Shown piece after piece: positions 57,616 through 64,000 of a stretch of 64,000 bases of DNA. The DNA comes from Sphingomonas sp. DG1-23 (lineage in GTDB: Bacteria; Pseudomonadota; Alphaproteobacteria; Sphingomonadales; Sphingomonadaceae): positions 57,400 to 121,399 of the forward strand of contig NZ_JAVAMA010000015.1 in NCBI RefSeq assembly GCF_030730875.1, read 5' to 3'. How positions within the stretch are numbered: the stretch's first letter is position 1; every line of letters begins with the position of its first letter. The notes beneath the pieces were generated by a model. The model was not told the origin of the DNA and ran no database searches. It was given only the letters and a program-made list of their open reading frames with translations. The translations under genes and the position numbers were made by a program.

Positions 57616-59538
57616 ATGAACAAGCTGCTCGCCGCTTCTCTCGCCGGCACCTTCATCCTCGCCGCCCCCGCGCTGGCCCAGCAGGCGCAGCCGTTCAACG
57701 ACATTCCGGCGAAGTTCACGCCCCCGGCCCAGCCTTCGGACTTCATCAAGCGCGAAGCGATGATCCCGATGCGCGACGGGGTGAAGCTCTATACCGTGAT
57801 CGTCATCCCAAAGGGCGCGAAGAATGCGCCGATTCTGTTCACCCGCACCCCCTATGACGCCGCCAATCGCGTCAAGCGCACCGCGAGTACGACGATGCTC
57901 AACGCGCTGCCCGAAGGCGACGAAGTATTCGTGCGGGACGGCTATATGCGGGTGTTCCAGGACATTCGCGGCAAATACGGTTCGGAGGGTGACTATGTGA
58001 TCACCCGGCCGCCGATCGGCCCGCTCAACCCGACCAGGGTCGATCATACCACCGACGCGTGGGATTCGATCGACTGGCTGGTCAAGAATATCCCCGAGAG
58101 CAACGGCAAGGTCGGCATGCTCGGCTCGTCGTACGAGGGGTTCACCGTGGTGATGGCGCTGCTCCATCCGCACCCGGCGCTCAAGGTCGCGGCGCCCGAA
58201 AGCCCGATGATCGACGGCTGGATGGGCGACGACTGGTTCCACTATGGCGCGTTCCGCCTCGCCAATATCGGCTGGATCGGGTCGCAGACCGGCTACAAGG
58301 GCGACGGCAAGGCGCCCAATCGGCCCGACTGGGACGATTACGACACGTTCCGCCGCGTCGGTTCGGCCGGCGACTGGGCCAAGCAGTTCGGTTACGACCA
58401 GCTGCCGGCGTGGAACAAGATGAGCCAGCACGTCGCCTATGACGCCTTCTGGCAGGGCCAGGCGCTCGACAGGTTGCTCGCCGCCAATCCCTCGAACGTG
58501 CCCACGCTCTGGGAGCAGGGGATCTGGGATCACGAGGACATGTATGGCGCGATCACGACCTTCGAGGCGCTGCAGAAGACTCGCGCGGCCGACAGCAATT
58601 TTCTGCTGATGGGGCCGTGGCGCCATTCGGGATTCAATTATAACGGCTCGAAGCTCGGCCAGCTCGAATTCGAGGGCGACACCGCGCTGCAGGCGCGGCG
58701 CGATATCCTGTTGCCCTTCTTCAATGCCCATCTCAAGGACGGCGCGCCGGCGTTCACGCCGGCAAAGGCAAGCTTCTACAATACCGGCGACAACCGCTGG
58801 GAATATCTCAACAAATGGCCGCTCGCCTGCGAGACGGGCTGCGGCGAGAAGCTCACCCCGATCTACCTCAAGCCCGCCGAGGGGCTGGGCTTCGACAAGC
58901 CGGGGCAGGGGTCGGACAGTTACGTCTCTGATCCCGCCAAGCCGGTGCCGCATCTGCCGCGGCCGGTGAACTTCCAGGACGGCCGCTGGTCGACCTACCT
59001 CGTCACCGACCAGCGCTTCGTCGACGGGCGCCCCGACGTGATGACCTATATGACCGAGCCGCTGACCGCGCCGGTCCGCGTCTCGGGCGCGCCGCTCGCG
59101 GACATCTTCGCGAAGACGACGGGGACCGACGGCGATTTCGTCGTCAAGGTGATCGACGTCTATCCCGACGAGATGGCGACGAAGAAGGAGATGGGCGGTT
59201 TCCAGCTGCCGATCGCGATGGACATCTTCCGCGGGCGTTATCGCAATTCCTTCGAGAAGCCCGAGCCGATCCCGGCGAACAGGGTGCAGGAATACAAGTT
59301 CCGCCTGCCGACGGTGAACCATGTGTTCCAGCCGGGGCACCGGATCATGGTGCAGGTCCAGTCGAGCCTGTTCCCGGTCTATGACCGCAACCCCCAGAAA
59401 TATGTCGACAACATCTTCTTCGCAAAGAAGTCCGACTATCAGAAGGCTACGGTGTCGATCGTCTATGGCGGGGCGCAATCGAGCGCGGTGTTGCTGCCGG
59501 TGGTGCCGCTCGATCAGTCGGCCGCGATGGCGCGCTAG
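57616..59538 (+). CDS. Alpha-amino-acid ester hydrolase / CocE-type serine hydrolase
   Basis: 640 aa, secreted (signal peptide MNKLLAASLAGTFILAAPALA). The alpha/beta-hydrolase domain has the nucleophile motif GSSYEGFTV (Ser near residue 173), a tyrosine next to it for the oxyanion hole, and PMIDGWMGDDWFHYGAFR and GPWRHSGFNY carrying the likely acidic and His residues. The C-terminal jelly-roll domain (residues about 460-640) is typical of the CocE/NonD, X-Pro dipeptidyl-peptidase C-terminal class. The layout matches alpha-amino-acid ester hydrolases of Xanthomonas and Acetobacter, which act on beta-lactam side chains. The natural substrate is probably a peptide or amino ester. Confidence 0.88.
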   Translation: MNKLLAASLAGTFILAAPALAQQAQPFNDIPAKFTPPAQPSDFIKREAMIPMRDGVKLYTVIVIPKGAKNAPILFTRTPYDAANRVKRTASTTMLNALPEGDEVFVRDGYMRVFQDIRGKYGSEGDYVITRPPIGPLNPTRVDHTTDAWDSIDWLVKNIPESNGKVGMLGSSYEGFTVVMALLHPHPALKVAAPESPMIDGWMGDDWFHYGAFRLANIGWIGSQTGYKGDGKAPNRPDWDDYDTFRRVGSAGDWAKQFGYDQLPAWNKMSQHVAYDAFWQGQALDRLLAANPSNVPTLWEQGIWDHEDMYGAITTFEALQKTRAADSNFLLMGPWRHSGFNYNGSKLGQLEFEGDTALQARRDILLPFFNAHLKDGAPAFTPAKASFYNTGDNRWEYLNKWPLACETGCGEKLTPIYLKPAEGLGFDKPGQGSDSYVSDPAKPVPHLPRPVNFQDGRWSTYLVTDQRFVDGRPDVMTYMTEPLTAPVRVSGAPLADIFAKTTGTDGDFVVKVIDVYPDEMATKKEMGGFQLPIAMDIFRGRYRNSFEKPEPIPANRVQEYKFRLPTVNHVFQPGHRIMVQVQSSLFPVYDRNPQKYVDNIFFAKKSDYQKATVSIVYGGAQSSAVLLPVVPLDQSAAMAR

Positions 59539-59550
59539 GCGACGGAGTTC

Positions 59551-59569
59551 GGACGGCCGCTTGCCGTCC
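59551..59569 (+). terminator. Weak hairpin after the hydrolase
   Basis: GGACGGC and GCCGTCC pair perfectly with a five-base loop, 13 bases past the stop. There is no T-run. Confidence 0.35.
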
Positions 59570-59615
59570 CCCGGTCGCCGGGTGTAAATTGTCGCGACTT
59601 GACGGGGACGAGACG

Positions 59616-60488
59616 ATGTACCGGACGATGATGGTGCTGTGCGCGGCGATCGTGACCATTCCGGCCGCGGCGGCGAAGGATCCCGCGCCCGAACTGCTCG
59701 CGCACGCCGGCAAGTGGCAGGTCGATTACGACAAGGAAGCCTGCCATCTGCTCGCGAAGTTCGGCGCGGGCGACGACGAAGTGATCGCCCGCTTCACGCG
59801 TTATCAGCCGGGCGATCCTTTCGATCTGACGCTCTATGGAAAGCGCCTGCGCGGCCTGCCCCCGAGGCTGAATGTCGAGGTCGCGTTCGGACCGGCGGGT
59901 GCGCCGCTCGCCCGCGAGGCGATGACCGGGACCGCGGGCAAGACGCCGATGCTGCTGCTGAGCGAGCTACGCCTCGACGGTGCGGCGGGCGAGACCGCCA
60001 ACCTGCCGACGATCGCGCCGGCGCGGGAGGCCGCGGCCGCGGATGCGACCTTCAAGATTCCGCGCAAACCGGCTTTCCGGCTCGGCTTCGGCTCGCTCGG
60101 CGCGCCGCTGGCGGCGCTGCGCGCGTGCCAGACCGACCTGCTGCGCCATTGGGGTTTCGATCCCGAGACAGAGGCGCGGCTGAGCCGCCGGGTGATGCCC
60201 GCGGGCGAGCCGGCGAGGTGGCTCGACACCGCCGAACACCCGCTGCCGCCCGAGATCGCGGACAACAACGTCGTCGTCCAGTATCGGCTCGATGTGGATT
60301 CGGACGGGCTGGTCTCGGCATGTCACATACTCTATCGGACCGAGCCCGACGCGTTCGGCGACGTCACCTGCAGCGAGATGACCCGGAACGCGCGTTTCCG
60401 TCCGGCGCTCGATGCCGCGGGCAAGCCGGTGCGCTCCTTCTACGTCAACAAGGTGCGTTGGCTGGCCAGTCGGGACGACACCGACTGA
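59616..60488 (+). CDS. Secreted protein with TonB-C-like terminal domain
   Basis: 290 aa from the ATG at 59616 (GGGGACGAG upstream). Signal peptide to about residue 20 (IPAAAA). The C-terminal 80 residues, VVVQYRLDVDSDGLVSACHILYRTEPDAFGDVTCSEMTRNARFRPALDAAGKPVRSFYVNKVRW, have the TonB C-terminal-domain pattern (variable strand, polar loop, FRPA, final strand) with two cysteines. There is no membrane anchor or proline-rich spacer, so it is not a working TonB. Soluble proteins with this domain are common in sphingomonads. Role unknown. Confidence 0.75.
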   Translation: MYRTMMVLCAAIVTIPAAAAKDPAPELLAHAGKWQVDYDKEACHLLAKFGAGDDEVIARFTRYQPGDPFDLTLYGKRLRGLPPRLNVEVAFGPAGAPLAREAMTGTAGKTPMLLLSELRLDGAAGETANLPTIAPAREAAAADATFKIPRKPAFRLGFGSLGAPLAALRACQTDLLRHWGFDPETEARLSRRVMPAGEPARWLDTAEHPLPPEIADNNVVVQYRLDVDSDGLVSACHILYRTEPDAFGDVTCSEMTRNARFRPALDAAGKPVRSFYVNKVRWLASRDDTD

Positions 60489-60557
60489 GCGCTTCCCCGC
60501 GTCCCGGCGTAATGCTACGCCAACACACGTCCGATTCTCTCGAAGAGGTTCTCCCGA

Positions 60558-61961
60558 ATGCAGAAATGGAGCCTCGCGCTCGCGCTTGCCGCCAGCGCAT
60601 TGTCGGCGCCCGCGCTCGCCCAGCCGGCGCCGGCCGCCGCGCAGAAACTGCACGTCGACATGCAGTATTTCACGCTGGCCAACGGCCTCAAGGTCGTGCT
60701 GGCGAGGGACGAGATCGCGCCGACGGTGACGATCGCGGTCTATTACGGCATCGGTTTCCGGGTCGAGCCGCGCGAGCGCACCGGCTTCGCGCATCTGTTC
60801 GAGCATCTGATGTTCCAGGGATCGAAGCATGCGCCCAAGGGCGTGTTCGACAAGACCGTGACCAATTCGGGCGGGATCAACAACGGCTCGACCCGCTTTG
60901 ATTTCACCAATTACTACGAAGTGCTGCCGTCGAGCGCGCTCGACCGGATGCTGTGGCTCGAGGCCGATCGCATGGCCAATCCGGTGATCGACCAGACCGT
61001 GCTCGAGAACCAGCAGGGCGTCGTCGGCAACGAGGTCAAGGTCAACGTCATCAACCAGCCCTACAGCACCTGGCCGTGGATCGACCTGCCGATGCTGGCC
61101 AACACCAATTGGTACAACAGCCACAATTTCTACGGCGATCTGAAGGAGATCGAGGCGGCGACCGTGCCCGACGCCAAATCCTTCTTCGAGGCCTTTTATC
61201 GCCCGAGCAATGCGGTGATGGTGATCGCCGGCGATCTCGACTATGCCGCCACCCGCGCGACGATCGAGAAATATTTCGGGCCGATCCCGAAGAAGCCCGC
61301 GGTGGTCCAGCCCGACATTTCCGAGCCGCGCCAGACCGCGGAGAAGTTCCGGAGCCGGGTCGACGCGCTTGCGCCCAAGCCGGGCTATGCGGCGGGCTAT
61401 CACGTGCCCGAGCGCGGCACGCCCGAATGGTATGCGATGGGGCTGATCGACCAGATACTGCTCCAGGGCGACGACAGCCGGCTCTACACAAAACTGGTCC
61501 AGCAGACCGGCATCGCCGGCGAGATCGGCGGCGGGATCAATGGCGATCTCGGCAACATGTTCAATTATCGCGGGCCGATGCTGTGGAGCTTCAGCTTCAC
61601 CCATGATCCGACCCACACGCCCGCGCAGATCACCAAAGCTGTCGACGAGGTGATCGAGGAGCTGCGCAGCAAGCCGGTGACCGCAGCCGAACTCGCCCGC
61701 GCCAAGACCAAGATGCGTTCGGATCTGTATGGCGAGATCGACGGCAGCGGCCGCATCGGGCTGGTCGATCTGCTCGCAGTGCATGCGCTGTTCGACAATG
61801 ACCCGCAGGCGATCAACCGCATCGAGGACGGCTTCGCCACGGTGACGCCGGCGCTGATCCAGAAGACCGCGCAGGAATATCTGCGCAAGACCAATCGCTC
61901 GGTCTATGTGGTCGAGCCGGGTGCCGCCGCCAAAGGCGCCGCCGCCGAGGGAGGCAAGTGA
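60558..61961 (+). CDS. M16 family zinc metallopeptidase, catalytic subunit
   Basis: 467 aa with signal peptide (MQKWSLALALAASALSAPALA). The inverted zinc motif HxxEH is present (AHLFEHLMFQ), and the distal glutamate lies about 75 residues later (ENQQGVVGNEV). The second, inactive half has the R/Y motif (GDDSRLYTKLVQ). This is the active partner of a periplasmic M16 heterodimer of the processing-peptidase or PqqL-like type. The stop overlaps the ATG of its partner gene. The substrate is unknown. Confidence 0.93.
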   Translation: MQKWSLALALAASALSAPALAQPAPAAAQKLHVDMQYFTLANGLKVVLARDEIAPTVTIAVYYGIGFRVEPRERTGFAHLFEHLMFQGSKHAPKGVFDKTVTNSGGINNGSTRFDFTNYYEVLPSSALDRMLWLEADRMANPVIDQTVLENQQGVVGNEVKVNVINQPYSTWPWIDLPMLANTNWYNSHNFYGDLKEIEAATVPDAKSFFEAFYRPSNAVMVIAGDLDYAATRATIEKYFGPIPKKPAVVQPDISEPRQTAEKFRSRVDALAPKPGYAAGYHVPERGTPEWYAMGLIDQILLQGDDSRLYTKLVQQTGIAGEIGGGINGDLGNMFNYRGPMLWSFSFTHDPTHTPAQITKAVDEVIEELRSKPVTAAELARAKTKMRSDLYGEIDGSGRIGLVDLLAVHALFDNDPQAINRIEDGFATVTPALIQKTAQEYLRKTNRSVYVVEPGAAAKGAAAEGGK

Positions 61962-63370
61962 TGAAGCGCGCGCTGCTCGCGAGCCTGCTGGCGTTCGCCG
62001 CAATCACTCCTGCGTTCGCGCAGGATTTCCCGCCGCCGCCGCCGATCGGCGAGCCCAAGCCGTTCAAATTGCCCGCGACCGAGACTTTCACCTTGCCCAA
62101 CGGCATGGAGGTGACGCTCGTCCCCTACGGCATCGCGCCCAAGGTGGTGGTGTCGCTCCGCGTCCGTGCCGGCAGCGCCACCGAAGGCGAGGCGACATGG
62201 CTCGCCGAGCTCACCGCGGCGATGATGAAGGAAGGGGCAGGCGGGCGCAGCGCCGGCCAGCTCGCTACCGCCGCTGCCGAAATGGGCGGCGATCTCGGCG
62301 TCGGTGCGGGCCAGCAGACCACCCAGGTCACGATGAACGTGCTTTCCGAATATGCCCCGCGGGCAGTGGCGCTGATCGGCGACGTCGCGATCCGGCCCGA
62401 TCTGCCCGCGAGCGAGCTCGCCCGGGTCAAGGCCAATCTCGGCCGCCAGCTCAGCGTCGCATTGTCGCAGCCGGGCACGCTCGCCGATATCGCGCTGGCG
62501 CGGACGATCTACGGGCCGAACCATCCTTATGGCCGTGTCGTGCCCAGCGCGGCGCAGCTCGCCGGCTATACGATCGATCAGATCAAGGGCTTCCATCGCG
62601 ACCAGTTCGGCGCGAAGCGCGCGCATCTCTATATCGCGGGCAAGTTCGATGCCGTCGCGATCAAGGCGGCTATCACGCGGACGTTCGGCGGCTGGACCGC
62701 CGGGCCCGAGCCGGTCACGCTGGCCGCGCCGCACCAGGCCGGCCCGCGGGTGATCCTGATCGACCGGCCCGATGCGCCGCAGACCACATTGCGGCTGTCG
62801 TTCGATGCTGCGGTGGCCGGCAGCGAGGCCGACATCCCGCAGCGGGTGACCAATTCGCTGCTCGGCGGCGCGTTCAGCTCGCGGATCACCACCAATATCC
62901 GCGAGACCAGGGGCTATACCTATTCGCCGGGTTCGGGGGTGGCGTTCAACCCCGACGAGGCGCTTTGGACCTTCGATGCCGATGTGACGACCAACGTCAC
63001 CGGCGCAGCGTTGACCGAAGTGTTCAAGGAAATCCGTCGGATGCAGACCGAGCCGGCGCCGATCGAGGAATCCTTGGGCATTCGCACCTATATGGCGGGG
63101 CTGTTCGCGATCTCGAACTCGACCTCGCCGGCCCTGGTCAACACCTTGGCGACGCGCGACCTGCTCGGGCTGCCCGCCGACTGGACCGACCGTTACGTTC
63201 CCGCAGTGCTCGCGGTCGAGCCGGCGGCGATGCTCGCCTCGGCCAAAGCGAGCTACCCGCTGGAGAAGCTGACCCTGGTCGCGGTGGGCGATCTCAAGAC
63301 CGTCGAGCCCCAGCTCAAGGCGCTCCCAGAATTGGCCAAGGTGCCGTTCGAGCGGGTGCGCGTGCCTTAA
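61961..63370 (+). CDS. M16 family peptidase-like protein, non-catalytic subunit
   Basis: 469 aa from the ATG at 61961 (overlapping the preceding stop, TGATG). A GTG one codon earlier is possible. Signal peptide MKRALLASLLAFAAITPAFA, then a proline-rich linker. The fold is M16 throughout (FTLPNGMEVTLVPYGIAPKVVVSLRVRAGS, and LLGGAFSSRITTNIRETRGYTYSPGSG), but the zinc motif is replaced (TWLAELTAAMM), so it cannot bind zinc. It should complete the chamber with the upstream peptidase and help bind substrate. Confidence 0.92.
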   Translation: MKRALLASLLAFAAITPAFAQDFPPPPPIGEPKPFKLPATETFTLPNGMEVTLVPYGIAPKVVVSLRVRAGSATEGEATWLAELTAAMMKEGAGGRSAGQLATAAAEMGGDLGVGAGQQTTQVTMNVLSEYAPRAVALIGDVAIRPDLPASELARVKANLGRQLSVALSQPGTLADIALARTIYGPNHPYGRVVPSAAQLAGYTIDQIKGFHRDQFGAKRAHLYIAGKFDAVAIKAAITRTFGGWTAGPEPVTLAAPHQAGPRVILIDRPDAPQTTLRLSFDAAVAGSEADIPQRVTNSLLGGAFSSRITTNIRETRGYTYSPGSGVAFNPDEALWTFDADVTTNVTGAALTEVFKEIRRMQTEPAPIEESLGIRTYMAGLFAISNSTSPALVNTLATRDLLGLPADWTDRYVPAVLAVEPAAMLASAKASYPLEKLTLVAVGDLKTVEPQLKALPELAKVPFERVRVP

Positions 63371-63698
63371 GCCGAAGGCGCGTTGATGCGCGACCCGAGC
63401 TTCGGCGTGGACGATAGCTGTTTGGCAGGAAGGTCGACGCGGCGTTTCTTCCCTCTCCCCTCGGGGGAAAAGGAGGGAGCCGATGAAATCGGCGGAAGGG
63501 TGAGGGAGAGTGGGACCCATGTCCCCCTCATCCTTCCCACTCGCTACGCGAGCGGCCCCCTTCCTTCTCCCACAGGGGGAGAAGGAGATCGTCCTCGTGT
63601 CCGCAGACTCATAGAAATCCGCTTCACCTGCGCCAGGCCGTCGTTAAAACACGATGCGTGCAGCTGAAATTCACGTTGAGGGCGCTAGAGAGACAGTG
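63371..63698. other. 328-base gap with repeats
   Basis: Between the M16 pair and the next gene. It holds a repeat doublet (63448-63588). The remainder up to the GTG at 63699 is presumably the promoter region of that gene; I see no clear promoter boxes. Confidence 0.6.
63448..63588. repeat. REP-like doublet (CTCTCCC/GGGAGA type)
   Basis: TTCCCTCTCCCCTCGGGGGAAAAGGAGG on the left and CCTTCTCCCACAGGGGGAGAAGG on the right are hairpins. Between them GGAAGGGTGAGGGAGAG and its near-complement CCCTCATCCTTCC form an inner pair. The layout is like the repeat inside rpoBC. Confidence 0.7.
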
Positions 63699-64000
63699 GT
63701 GAAGCGCGGGAAACATCGGATCAGGGGCGTGTTCGGCATCGTCGCGGCGGCGGGGGCCGCCAGTGCCGCTTATGCGCAGCAAACCACGCCGACGCCGACG
63801 CCGGTTCCGCTGCCGTCGCCGGCGCGCCCGAGCACCACGCTTCCCAATGTGACGCCCGAGCGGTTCACGCTGGCGCCCCCGACGGCGACGCCGACCCCGA
63901 CCCCAGTCCTCGCGCCGCCACCGGCAGTGGTGCCGACGCCGGCCGCAACGGCGGCGCCCCGCGCGACGGCGACTCCCCGCGCGACCGCGCCGGCCCGCCC
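63699..64000 (+). CDS. Pro/Thr-rich secreted protein (partial, runs off window)
   Basis: The frame opens with GTG 63699 and stays open to the window end (100 codons). The basic start (MKRGKHRIRG), hydrophobic core (VFGIVAAAGAASAAYA) and cleavage before QQTTP make a signal peptide. The mature part is almost all Pro, Thr and Ala with PTPTPVPLPSP-type repeats, then TPRATATPRATAP. It is a low-complexity spacer like the one in the protein at 56105. The functional domain would be downstream, outside the window. Confidence 0.65.
   Translation, partial: MKRGKHRIRGVFGIVAAAGAASAAYAQQTTPTPTPVPLPSPARPSTTLPNVTPERFTLAPPTATPTPTPVLAPPPAVVPTPAATAAPRATATPRATAPAR

Overview
The window is high-GC DNA that reads as a chromosomal segment of a sphingomonad-type alphaproteobacterium (Sphingomonas or a close relative). 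The basis is the dense, overlapping gene packing, the alphaproteobacterial RpoB/RpoC, a sphingomonad-style TonB-dependent receptor, many short palindromic intergenic repeats, and a lone Flp-type pilin. The genus is inferred from general protein character, not from a search.

Region 1 (1-9988) is a rearranged type II secretion (T2SS) locus. gspG-H-I-C run leftwards, with gspC cut by the window edge and gspD presumably beyond it. gspL-M-E-F run rightwards, gspN leftwards, then a Tat-exported periplasmic-binding-fold protein followed by gspJ-K rightwards. Region 2 (10016-20314) is an export system with its own regulators: a histidine kinase and an NtrC-type regulator point left, and an HlyD-type adaptor, a MacB/LolD-type ATPase and two large FtsX/MacB permeases point right. 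A consensus sigma-54 promoter and a perfect operator-like palindrome precede the adaptor gene. A sigma-54-like promoter also precedes the regulator gene. This self-contained circuit is the most interesting system in the window.

Region 3 (20431-28258) holds tRNA-Pro(CGG), an adrenodoxin-reductase-like flavoprotein, a PnuC plus NadR-type kinase pair for NAD precursor salvage, a chemoreceptor, lepA, small secreted proteins and a Flp pilin. Region 4 (28479-31412) is a compact dcm-vsr-EcoRII-type restriction-modification operon. Region 5 (32193-35740) has an aminotransferase-flavoprotein fusion followed by a family 2 glycosyltransferase. Region 6 (36673-38879) is a molybdate transport operon (modABC) with a short ModC. 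It is followed by a ketopantoate-reductase-like gene with a DUF1993 gene, a second chemoreceptor, an OprB-type porin, a SnoaL-like protein and a TonB-dependent receptor.

Region 7 (47105-55708) is rpoBC with its own sigma-70 promoter, not linked here to ribosomal protein genes. Region 8 (56105-64000) encodes secreted or periplasmic proteins: a proline/alanine-rich membrane protein, an alpha-amino-acid ester hydrolase-type enzyme, a TonB-C-like protein, an active/inactive M16 peptidase pair, and the start of a Pro/Thr-rich secreted protein that runs off the window. Short palindromic repeats of at least five sequence types punctuate the intergenic gaps, and one has been absorbed into the gspI leader.
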